From positions 744,001 to 808,000 of the forward strand of contig CM031557.1 in NCBI GenBank assembly GCA_018466975.1: DNA of 64,000 nt, in the 5' to 3' direction. This DNA is from Sparassis latifolia. Lineage: Eukaryota > Basidiomycota > Agaricomycetes > Polyporales > Sparassidaceae. Shown piece after piece: positions 26,341 to 36,755 of the stretch (the first letter of the stretch is position 1; every line of letters starts with the position of its first letter). The translations under genes and the position numbers were made by a program. A model generated the notes under the pieces. The model was not told where the DNA came from. It did no database searches and saw only the letters and a list, made by a program, of their open reading frames with translations.

Positions 26341-28559
26341 TCAAACATCGTGATCCGAGTTCTTGGCATGCCGATCACAAGGTAGCCTTGCCTTCTTCAC
26401 TTTTTTCCGATGGTTCACAACCACGCTCGAAGGTAGGTTTGGATCATCGTCACCGTCCGTGCCGCCACCAGTGCGACCATCCGTACCATAATCCGCATCA
26501 CGGATCGTGTCTCCATCACTGTCATCGTCGGTGGAGTCATTGGCTTCATCTTCGGCCCCTCGGTTTCGTTTCCTAGACTGAGAAAGCATCGCAGGCCGTA
26601 CAGCTGAGATGGTGTTCTCAGTGTTCTGCAGGTCCCACTTCGCCCGATTCTCTTCGTCCTTCATCGCCCGATAGTATTCCTCGTTGAAGCCGATGTTCTG
26701 GAGACAGAAGATGTTGACTTTCGCGATTCCTTGCTGATACAAGTTGCACAGCAACGACTGGATTGCACTGGGTGACAATGCAGCCGCGTTTGTAAATCCA
26801 AACATGCTGATCAATTTCTCTCGATCCTAGTAAGGTTTCATGAGCAACTGATTTTCCAAGCGGTAAGTAACAAACTCAACGAGTGGCCATTCCTCAACGT
26901 TCACGAGATCAGATACTTGGAGGTCTCTAGGTCCTTCCAAAAATTGATACGTTCCGGCATAGAACGTTGTGTCGTCCGTAGTATAGAAGATTTCGCGCCT
27001 GCAGCCAATCAGACGAGTAAACTCGTCGTTTTGGTTCCACGAACGCCCTCTCTTTCTCCCACTTGCCAGGGAGTAGATATGTGTTGGACTTACCACAAAT
27101 GCATGAGGCCCGCGCCATGATAAGCGACTGAACTCCATAGGACAGTGTTCTCCAGGAAGGTGATGGAGAATCCAGTCTCTACAAAGGTAGTGATATGTCA
27201 GTCCGGACAAAACATTCGCGAAACAGACGCACCGCGGATGGCGTGAATTCTTCATAACATTTCATGATCAGACGATGTGTGCGCTCAGACTGAAATTCCT
27301 CACCTTCCAATAAGCCTCGACACTATCGACGCCGATTATGCTGCTTACGATCTCATGTCTTCGAGGAAGCGGTCCGGGAAGGGAGGGCAGAAAGACCTGA
27401 ACGAACGTAGAGAACTTAACGAATGTTGTCGAGTTGAGTGGTTTTAGAAAGGTGAAGAGAAAGTACGATTGAACGCACCTTTTGCGGCCCATCTATTTGT
27501 GCCTTCAGGTCCTCTAGTTGCTTCTTCAATTGTGCCATTTCCTGAATGAAGTGCATTAGAGCATCAAGCGGCAGATGAAAGCCGGCACTTACCTCCAATC
27601 TCCCATGCTGCTCTGCAGATGTAGTGACAACGGATCCACTTTCGCATAGAGAGTGTTGTCGAGCTCGACGATCATCATCCGTTGATGAAGCATGAGCGCG
27701 CGGAAAGCCATCCCTCTGAGTCGATTACATGTTGCGACAGTAAGTCCACTGATAAGAGTCAAAGAAAGAGATACAGACCGAACCGATCCTTGAGTGACCT
27801 CGTCTAATTTGTTGCGTCGTCTCCTCGAGAAGTCGAAGTTGTTCTTGAAGTTTGCTTATTCGTTCTTGCTGAGGTCTATTCAGCAATCAATCAAAAACTG
27901 CGCCAGTGGAGTTGAAACACACCTGTTCACCGATGAGGGCTCCATTCTTCTGTAGTTCTATCGCTAGCTCCTGATCTCTAACGTTCTTGCTTTGTCCGAT
28001 ATCGACCTTCTTCAACATTTGTTCATTGTGTCTCTGCAATGGCAACAAATATCAGTGCAGTCCTCAGATTCTTAGAAGGCATGTGATAGGACAAACCAGG
28101 GCATCAACAGCCTGCTGCGAGACGGCAAGTTCAGCTCCACGTGCCTCATATTGTTGGCGCAAGTTGAACAATTGTTGCGTCTTGAGGCGGGTTACTAGGT
28201 CAGCTGTCCAACTCCCAGTGGCACTATTAGCTCGGACTTACTTGGTCACGGATGTGGTTATCCCTCTCGAACAGCGCGCGTTTGATCCCTTGACTCTCCT
28301 TTATCAGCTAGCAGTTGATATGTCAACCACGGTGAAAACATGGTATAGTAACGGTGTGGGCCACAAACGCGAATGCAGTACGTACACTGTCAGATTTCTG
28401 AATACGGCACGTTGTCATTCTTTGGTCAAGTTCATGACAACAATTGTCGCGAGAACTCACCTCTTCCGCTACCTGTAGCTTAAACCGCGTTTCTTGCAGC
28501 TCCTTATTCAAGAGCTGGATGAATTCCCGTGATAAGTCGGGATCTGCAGCGACCTCCAT
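26341..28559 (-). CDS. Multi-exon coiled-coil protein, unknown function (model uncertain)
   Basis: Many short exons on the minus strand share one style: MEVAADPDLSREFIQLLNKE (from 28559), then TQQLFNLRQQYEARGAEL, RHNEQMLKKVDIGQSKNVRD, QERISKLQEQLRLLEETTQQ, EMAQLKKQLEDLKAQIDG, all charged heptad-like coiled coil. They are followed by a globular part (LPRRHEIVSSIIGVDSVEAYW, DWILHHLPGEHCPMEFSRLS, TFYAGTYQFLEGP) and an acidic, Lys-rich tail. Two places do not splice simply. Near 27285 the frame breaks after EAYWK. At 26824-26826 a TAG lies in frame between LLMKPY and DREKLISMFGF; it could be the AG of an intron. Upstream exons before 28559 are possible. The layout (N-terminal coiled coil plus C-terminal domain) resembles an uncharacterised basidiomycete family, but I cannot name it with confidence. 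Confidence 0.55.
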
Positions 28560-29110
28560 TGTCGCACATTCCAATTCAAACGAAAACGCGTGGACTTCAA
28601 GTTTCGCAATATGAGGTCGAGTAGGGTTGTACAAAGCAGTTTGGTATGAAGCAGGCAATTTCGCGTTCCCTCAGTTGTAAGCCTCAATAACACGTTGCTG
28701 TCACGCGACATAATGATCACCGGCATTGCCACTGGCGATCTGAGTGCTGACACTGAGATCGTGAAGTTCAATCTCGAAGAAGAGTGCAAACAGACTTACC
28801 TCCCATGAGTCCAGTTTGCCCGATTTGTTCTGTGTGAGTAAGTAGGTAATCGGTCAATCCTGGGTGACATGTGTGTGGGTGTTATGCACGAGGGAGGAGA
28901 CTCGTACATAGCACCGTGAAACACAATTCCTGGAGGAATCATCGAGAAGTGGACTGGTCGAGACACGATATAATTACCATCCTAAAGAGGTTCACGGCGC
29001 CTCACATGCAATGTCCAGATTCGCGTGGTCTCATTCAAAGAAGACAACTAGAATACGCGACATACTTTACATCCTGTTACCTATGAACGAGGCTATGCAT
29101 GCTTCAGCAA
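28560..29110. other. Intergenic or 5' region of the coiled-coil gene
   Basis: 550 bp. It may hold an extra 5' exon of the coiled-coil gene (a GTAAGT donor lies just below 28803) and its promoter, and the 3' end of the KPWE protein gene. Nothing else is supportable. Confidence 0.35.
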
Positions 29111-29788
29111 TTACGTTTTCTGTGCATCTATCTCCCATGGCTTCTTTCTTAGATTTGCTCTGGACTCACTAGGCATAGCACTCTGCGCCATCAACGTCAA
29201 CTTTCCGCCAACATGGATCCACAAAGAGACGCACATTCAACTCATTTGGAATACTTCGATTGTTCGGTATCTGATCAGTTTTGCCTTGCTCGATCAATTC
29301 TTTGAGCTCCACAAAAGTCAAGGTGCGCGTCTCGCCATTGTTGTCCATGTTTGATTGCCCGTGTGTCATCGCGGATGCTATTGCGGGAGGATGCTGTCCC
29401 AGCTGTGCTATTTGCTCCCAACGAGTTCGAGCATTATCCACAGCAATAGAATAGCCAGTTATGCTGCATAAAAATCAATGCTGAGAAAGACGGGATGACA
29501 GACTAAACAACACTACCGGTTGAAGTAGAAAACTTGCGAGCGAAGTAGAACATCCTTCTTCTCATCGTCCGACTTTCCATCTAAGGCACCAGTTCCCAGA
29601 ATGCCTGACAGACCTTGCTTGCGAATGTCGTGAAATGAGGTGCACGACGCAGGACGCAGTTACTTCAATCGCACCTGGTACATTGTGTCCGTAGAGAATG
29701 GGTACGCCACAAAAAGGTCTAAGGGATCGGCAGCAAGTTGTTCACTCTGACCTCCAGGCTCATCTATCGCTGCCTTGGTATTTTCCAT
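29111..29788 (-). CDS. KPWE-motif protein, Pex39-like peroxin
   Basis: Four exons, 29675-29788, 29517-29617, 29463 down to 29235, and 29111-29182, give 171 residues in phase throughout. Landmarks: FVAYPFSTDTMYQQGLSGIL near residue 28, FYFNRITGYSIAVDNARTRW, the conserved TFVELKELIEQGKTDQIPNN followed by RSIPNELN, and near the C-terminus RKKPWEIDAQKT. The pairing of an IP-rich segment with a C-terminal KPWE box matches the Pex39 family as I recall it, small cytosolic proteins that help the Pex7-dependent (PTS2) peroxisomal import route. The KPWE exon is found only after splicing out 29183-29234. The gene starts 278 bp from the divergent AGE2 gene. The gene model is strong; the functional name is an inference. 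Confidence 0.75.
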
Positions 29789-30066
29789 GACATTCAGAAG
29801 AGAGTGAATCGCTAGAAGCAGGTCACTGCCGGATTACGATGAGAATTTCGTCTGCTATGTGCAAGTTGTCAATGAAGCTCTGAGTCAGCCCGCCTATAGC
29901 TAGTACTAAGTACTGTGGGAGTTAGATTTGCACTTTTCTCACCCCCAAGTGACTTGCCCCGACAAAAACCCGATCGTCGTCGCCTAGGCACCAGGTTTGT
30001 GGTTTGGACTCTCCATCCACCAATAATTTGTTCTCTCTGTCAGAGGTCTGGAGATTTTGTCAACAA
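29789..30066. promoter_or_regulatory. Shared divergent promoter region (KPWE gene / AGE2)
   Basis: 278 bp separate two start codons pointing away from each other, so both core promoters must lie here. I did not identify specific factor sites. Confidence 0.6.
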
Positions 30067-31831
30067 ATGTCTCAGAGTCTGAACAAGATCACTGTCGAGC
30101 GGAATCAGCGGGCGTTGCTAGCGCTTGTCAGCGAACCAGGAAATGGCGAGCAACCACGGTGAACATGCTCGTTCACCAACTAACTGCATCACTTTTGTAG
30201 ATATCTGTGCCGACTGCAAAGCCTGGCATCCACGATGGGCATCCCATAACCTTGGGATTTTCATTTGGTGTGTGTCGTCGGTATTGTTCTATTGCAGATC
30301 GACTCAGTCGTTCGCACTCGCAGCATGAATTGTGCGAGTGTTCATCGCAAGATGGGGACACACATATCCAAAGTGTATGTTCTGCTCCATTTTTAATTCA
30401 GCAGACTTAATGCGACTTGTGTTAGAAAGAGCATAACGCTGGACTCGTGGACAAAGGAACAAGTAGAGGTCAGCGTTGACCGGGACAAATCCTAGTTCCA
30501 GGGACCGGCGTGCTAAATACTGCTAAAACAGTTCATGAAGCAACACGGAAATGTGAGATCCAATGCACACTACAACCCAGACGAAACACGCCATCCACCG
30601 CCCACGAACATGATCGATTCGGAGAGGGACAGCGATCTCGAAAAATACATCCGAGGCTAGTGCGACTCCTACATCTCGTGCGTGATTTACTGATACTGCT
30701 ACAGCAAAGTACGAATACAAATCTTTCGTATCTCGCTCAAGTCAAGTCGCTGCACTCCTTGGACCGTCGAGATCGACGTCAAGCAACCTGTCATCTGCAC
30801 CCACACGCTCGCAAACAGTAACGTTTCAAAAAAACCAGAATATATCGCTGAGTTCGCCTGCACCACCTGCTGTTCCCCCGAAGACACCAATATCGTCGGT
30901 GGTGTCGGCAAGCATGATACCATCGAACACAACGGAGGCTAGATCTGCGTCGCAGCCGGTCTTCACTTCAATGCAGCAGCCGTCCCAACCTTCTGTCCAG
31001 CCGCCGACATTCACTTCGGGATGGACCAACCCAGTGAATCCGCAACAAACCTTCACCATGCCTTCTTTCCCTTCCTCATTTGCCACGTCGAGCACATTTC
31101 CTCCGACGTCTGCGTCGCAGCCGATACCAGTATCGACCCCGAATACCCTTCTGCCACCATCCACCAATCCTTACGGTGCCCTGTCCGTAAATTCCGGCTC
31201 CCCCTTCCAGTCACTTATGAACCAACAATCAACGGGGATGCCTTCAAACGGGATAAGCAGGAGCATGAGCCTAAACATGGATTTGTCGACGAATGTCGGC
31301 CTGGATCTGAATCCGAGCCTCAACGGCGGCGGTACGCCATCCTTGCAATCCCCGCACACTGGCTTCGGGTACGGCACTCCTGCTAGCGTGCACAGTCCGA
31401 ATCCCTTTTTGCATCAGCCGCTTCCTACAGGGCCTTCCACGGGCACCTTCGGCATGAGCGGAATGACTTCTGGGCAGCAGTCGCAGCTGCAGCCATCTCT
31501 GACGCCGTTCAACCCCTCCCCCTTCCAACCCAGCCCGAGTCCAAGCTTTCCGCAGAGCGCGACCCCACAGCTCCAACCGTCGCCGATGTTCCAGCCGCAG
31601 CCGCTCGGGCAAGCGCCGATGCAGCCGACATCTGCGAATCCGTTCCTGCAGTCACAGCGTCAGGTGCAGATGCCTATGTCGGCGCCCTCCGCATTCGGGA
31701 TGGGTTTGCCCTCGCCGTTCGGGCAGCTCCAGGCGCAACAACAGCAGCAGATGTATACGAGGAACCCGTTCAACGGTTGGCAGGAGGGACAACAGGGAAA
31801 CTACACTGGACAGCACTGGAACGGGATGTGA
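30067..31831 (+). CDS. AGE2: AGE2-type ArfGAP with NPF-rich tail
   Basis: GTPase-activating protein for Arf GTPases in Golgi/endosome transport. Six exons: 30067-30145, 30201-30267, 30324-30374, 30426-30468, 30532-30655 and 30705-31831 (496 residues). The N-terminus reads MSQSLNKITVERNQRALLAL, followed by the ArfGAP zinc finger CADC, 16 residues, CMNC, then VHRKMGTHISKVKS with the arginine finger, then DETRHPPPTNMIDSERDSDL and KYEYKSFVSR. The 330-residue tail is low complexity, rich in Pro, Ser and Gln, with NPF or NPY motifs (PNPFLH, ANPFLQ, RNPFNGW) that can bind EH-domain endocytic proteins. Introns 1 and 5 only work with GC donors (G/GCGAGC at 30146 and G/GCTAGT at 30656); every GT alternative breaks the family frame. 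Confidence 0.92.
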
Positions 31832-31937
31832 CGCGGGCGCTACGTACTTATCTTACATTTCTAACTCATACATGTATATCTAGGCTACTCCGCAAGTGCT
31901 ACAATGGACAATAGGATGGAGACTATTTACTAGGATG

Positions 31938-32990
31938 TCAGATCAAGATGGTGAGTCCCTCGACACGATCTCCGCCCATGATGCGCTCGTTCTTCGCCTC
32001 GCAAACGACGAGCCTCCGCACTTTCTCCACAACTGTGTGAGGGTCTCCAACACCTAGCGCAATGGCAGCCCGCTCGACGTCTCCCCTGCGCAAGCGTGCC
32101 CCCAGATGCTCTGCCGATATGCGTCCACGAGTCTGATGCGCTCGAGGCTGTCCTGGCCCGGGAGACATACCATAGCGGCGATTGCACCAGGTGGGAGGAG
32201 GGTCGCCTGCCCGAGGCATACAGTGCGCAGGCTCGGGATGACGGGCAACAGCGGCGTATCGTGGGGCATGTGGATCCCGAGCTGATCTGATGGGAAGGAG
32301 AGGTTCGCAAGCGTGATGTGCTCGATGTGCGTCCATGTCCGGATCGCGCAGAAGAGGTGGAACGTCGCCGCTGGCACGATCTGCACATGCCCATTAACAT
32401 TATACGGTCAATTTGGGTGAGAGAGAGAGAGAGACTGACTGCGACGAAGTAGTAGAATGGACTGACCGCTGTGGAGAAATGGTGGTCGGGATCGGGACCC
32501 GTCCAGATGAAAGTTTTCGGGCTACGAGAGGTCATGGTTGGACTGCAAAACTGCACGATTACACCGCTCACTTTGCCAGGGTCAAAGCATCGTATATGTA
32601 TTTCTGATGCGGGTTCCTGGTGTGAGAGTGTAGGCACAACGAGAGCAGGTCCAGTGGGACCGGCTTATCCTGCTTTCGCTCCTCGTCATCGATGCTCTGC
32701 TTACATCGCAGCAGGGCGTCGGCCAAATGAAGGAACACATCGAAACTAGCCGACCCGCCGGCGAGCGTTATCACCAGGCTCTTAGGCGGGCACACGAGAG
32801 GAGTGGTCTCCCGAGCAAACACGGTGAGTTGGCCAATGGATCGGAAATGGAGGTTGGAGTGCAGGATATGTTGGCCGAGCTCTGAGATCGTATGGTTGAC
32901 CCGTAGAACATCAGTAGGACGTAGATGCTCATCAAGAGCAAGAGTCAAAATCTCCAGGAGGAGCTCTACTGGGATGCGGAAAAGAGACAT
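31938..32990 (-). pseudogene. F-box protein gene with one-base frame break
   Basis: Exons 32572-32990, 32467-32521 and 31938-32380. The first opens MSLFRIPVELLLEILTLALD, an F-box-like N-terminus (IPxELLxEIL), so the protein probably recruits substrates to an SCF ubiquitin ligase. The spliced product continues AKTFIW-type sequence as NPKTFIWTGPDPDHHFSTA and then IVPAATFHLFCAIRTWTHIE. In exon 3 the frame must shift after DAYRQSIWG to reach ARLRRGDVERAAIALGVGD. The plus strand there has five Cs (32099-32103) where six would keep the frame. The exon is 443 nt, one short of a multiple that restores phase. It may be a real one-base deletion, a sequencing slip, or an unrecognised intron. The leucine-rich part is weak. 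Confidence 0.6.
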
Positions 32991-33381
32991 GATGACATGT
33001 ATATGATGGGCTCCCAGCACGACACATTGATACTGACAAATACCATTTGACAAATAAGAGTTCGAAGGGAGCCTTATGAGGACACTCGCAGCTCTACTCA
33101 GAGTCAATTCAGAGAAAAGTCTTTGCAGAATCGATCGACTTGCAAGCAGATCGTGATTCAATTCACTGAAATTGAAGAAGTTGATATGTCTTAGGCCTTC
33201 AAGCTTCAAGCTTCAGATCCTAGGACTTGGCACAAGATTCAATTTCCGACCAGTCAGCGGAGGCAAACACTCGAGCAAAGAGCAGTAGCACTGCGACACC
33301 ATGCATTCCGGGAAGATAACAAATGGCGTAAGGACGAAGGCAGCCTGATGGCGACTGACAGAGACTGTGTCCGTCAATATT
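32991..33381. other. Intergenic region
   Basis: 390 bp between the F-box gene start and the MRE11 stop, both minus strand. It contains a short direct repeat tcaagcttcaagcttc near 33197. No gene seen. Confidence 0.4.
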
Positions 33382-36300
33382 TCAATCGTCGCTGTCCAAT
33401 TCCACCTGCAAAGTCACTTAAGGTTAGTCCGCGTGTCAGCACGAGGCCTGGAGGGCACTTACTATTTCCGCTGTCTTCCGTGTTGACCTGGCTGCAGCAG
33501 CTCGAGTAGAAGTGCGCCCTGAAGGCGCGAAGCTCAGTGTTGCCTGCTTGGCTGTGGAGGCTTTGGTGGTCGTCTTCTTCGCCGGTGCCTTCTTGGTCGT
33601 TTGGCTAAATAGGCTGTAAGAAACGTGCACCGGCGTGATCGCAGTACTCACGTAAGTACAGCGGTTCTGTTTGTCCGCTTCGGTTTGGGCGCCTCTTCCT
33701 CGATGTCGTCCATATCTTCGTCATCGTCAGATTCAACCTAGAATCAGGGTGGAGGTAGGATGAGTGATTCCACATAAATATGAAAGCTAAACACACAGCT
33801 TTCTTCTTCCCCCTGCCTTTGGCAGACACCTTCTTCACAGGAGCGGCGGCCTTTTTCCGCGTCGTAGCCTTTTTCTTCGGTGCTTCATCCGACTCGTCAA
33901 GATCGGATGGCACGGCGTCGAATTCCATCATCATGGAATCCATTGACTCCGCATCGGATGCGTCATTCGTCGCCTTACCCTTGCCCTGACGAGGGTTTAA
34001 GTACGGAAATGGACTACCGTCGTGTGGAGACACACCTTAGACTTCGATGCCTTTCTATTATTCCTCTTGTCCAGATAATCCTGTTCTTGTTGCTCTCTGA
34101 CTTTACCAACCTGGATAGTGTCAGATCAAGAGAGCTCAGAGAATTCTTCAGAAATCGCGCGCACAATCTCATCCAATTCCTCTTCCTCGAGATCTTCAGT
34201 CTTACCAGTAGCCTGCACACCCTTCATTAACGTCTTCAAAGCAGTGCTCACATGACTGAAGACGTAGAGTTTCCGTGAGCAGCGCAGCTGGAGTATGAAG
34301 TTGAGACGCGTACCCTTGAATGGCATGGATGTCGTCCTTGTCGACAAACATCTCAATAGCATCCGACATACCCGCCTCGCCGAGTAGCTGCAGCTCCTGC
34401 GCAGCGAGATACTCCCGCACGAGCGTTTGAACGCGCACCTTCGAGAGCTTCTCCGAAATGGACAGGTCTGGGTCGTCGATGCTGAGCTCGGGCTGGTCGG
34501 CAGTGACCTTTGCGCCACGGCTTGCGATCTTCTTGGCACGGTGGAACACTAACACGTCTCGCGGGTTCGCGATTCGCCCTTGGAACTCCTGCCCGAAGCG
34601 CACCGGGTTCGACATCTCGCTGACGCCGGTTGTGTCGACCTGTCGGGGCAGTACGAGACTGATTAATAGAGCGGGATGCCGACATGTCACTCCATACCTT
34701 TAAGCGGACCAGCGGCAGCATACGAGGGAGCTCTGGTTCACCCTCTGCGACGGCCTTAGCATTTCGCTCGTCCCACAGTGCATCGGCTTTGTCAATCAGC
34801 TCATTCACCTAAAAAATCGGTCGTTGAAGTGGACCTAAGAAATGGTTCGTCTGCGCACCTTGGCCTTCAAATACTTAGCTATGGCCATTCGATCGTTGAG
34901 GTCTAGTTGCTCGTCCTCGGCTACCTCGCTGAGGATTATCTCGTCAAGGACGAAGGGCCTTACGGTCCGCAGAGGGATGGGTATGAGCTGGAAATCCTTG
35001 CCTTGGATCTTCAACAACGCGACATGCCTAAGCACAAGAGCCTTGATTACACGGCTCACGATGGGGTAAACAAGGGACTGACTTTTCCAACGCTTCGCCA
35101 TCTGCGAGAGATGTGGCCACGGAGGATCCGGGCTGCGTGATGTGGTAGTCCTTTCCAGCAACAGGCTCGGGGACGATCCGGCAATCGTGCTCATGCCCCC
35201 ACACCACCAGATCAACACTGTCGTCGAACATGCCTTCCGGTACCGACTGCTGTGGGCCATGTGTGACACTGGTACAACGTCAGAACCATGGAGGTGTGCT
35301 GGAAAAAAGCGGGACCTACCGGTTCTGGTGGAGCAACAGGATGTTGAACCAGTCGTCCTTGTCGCGCGGCATGTACATCCGCACGCGGTTGCTCCGCAGC
35401 TCGAAGTGCATACGCTGATCCTTGATGTTTCCGATACCGTAGAGGCCCAGGCGAGTGTTGCCCTTGCGTAAGAGCAACGGGCGCACGGCGATCCCGGTGC
35501 TCTGTGCTTCCGCGTCTTCCAGTGGGAGGTCGATCTTGCCCATGTAGTTCACCAAACCGCTCACAGAGAGCATGTCAAGCGCACACAGAGCACCTTCCTG
35601 CTCAGATTGTCAAAGTCCGTTCGGATCTATGATCAATGAAATGAACTGACAGGTCCTGCACCCTGTGGGTCATCATGGTTGCCGTGTATGGAGAAAACGG
35701 GTATGCCGACGTTGAAGTTGGGATCCTCGTAGTTAACCGCCGGAAATCTGGTGATACAACTGAGTGAGATGGCTTTTTCAACAAGTGGGAAAATTCGCAC
35801 GAGTAACCGCTCGCTTTGCCTTCATTGGGGTCACTCAAGAGCTCAATTTGTACAGGTCTGTCGCCCATCGTGTACTCGCGTAGAAGAGCCATAACCTGGT
35901 ACAGACAGTCTCTTGAGGGCCTATTTTCATGAAAGAGATCTCCAGCAAGTAGGATAAAGTCGACCTGTTGAACGGTATGTTGAGTAAGACAAGTGAACAT
36001 GATGTTATGACGTCGAGCGGGTACCGTGCCATGGAAAGAAAGCACAAAGGTGCTCTTCATCAACAAGTGTCATACAGAGCCAACAACGAGGAAGTAAAGT
36101 GACGCAAACGTCATCCACGGCAGAACGTTTGCGTCGCATCATCCTCTTGTTATATTATCTCAAGACTATAGGGAATCAAGTTGATCGCCACAGTCGCGGA
36201 AGCAAACACTCACATCGTGTTTCACCGCTAGTTGCAAGATTTCACGAAAGGTGTTGATCGAATCTTGACCTCTTATAGGGTCTCTCTCTAAGTATCCTAT

Positions 36301-36462
36301 GTGGTTGTCTGTCGCGAGCAGTATGCGGAACGTATGCTCCGGAACTATTAACAAAGAATGAGGGTCAGATACTTCCTATTGAACGCCTGAAAGCTACTGA
36401 CATTCATCAGGAATGGTAGGTGGAAGTTCGCCAGAACCTGAGTCATTTTCTGGGTCGCTCAT
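33382..36462 (-). CDS. MRE11: MRE11 double-strand-break repair nuclease
   Basis: Nuclease subunit of the MRN/MRX complex that senses and resects DNA double-strand breaks. The start [15 protein letters not shown] splices (donor at 36404) to [20 protein letters not shown]. Phosphoesterase motifs follow in order: [31 protein letters not shown], and [14 protein letters not shown]. Then comes the capping domain ([29 protein letters not shown]) and a DNA-binding region ([19 protein letters not shown]). The C-terminal 150 residues are acidic then Lys/Ala-rich ([29 protein letters not shown]) and end in an acidic VELDSDD. About ten introns; I did not fix every boundary, but all exons I checked join in phase (for example the 54-nt intron after EELDEI and the one before HVALLKIQG). 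It starts 293 bp from the divergent transporter gene. Confidence 0.93.
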
Positions 36463-36755
36463 GATGTGGTTTGCGGAAATAGATCAGAAACTTATGTCAC
36501 GGTAGACCACTTGGAAGTCGTTCAGACGCGTCGCGTCACGCGTATTGTGAGGATTACGTAAGGCACACGCTCATAATGCAGAATGGCCCGCGGCAACGAC
36601 CCCTTAGCTGCGGCTTCATCAAAAGTTCTCCTATTTTCCTCTACCTCTGAGCTTGAGTCTGGGCATTCCTTTGGTCAGAAACGTTGCTGTAAGGGCGGGG
36701 TTTTTATTTCACATTTGGAACGATTCATCTGCGCTGTGGACTCGAAACGGTCGTC
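36463..36755. promoter_or_regulatory. Shared divergent promoter region (MRE11 / nucleotide-sugar transporter)
   Basis: 293 bp lie between two outward-facing start codons, so both promoters must be here. Short palindromes such as gacgcgtcgcgtcacgcg near 36525 are visible. They resemble cell-cycle MluI-box (ACGCG) elements, which would fit a DNA-repair gene. This is an inference. Confidence 0.5.
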
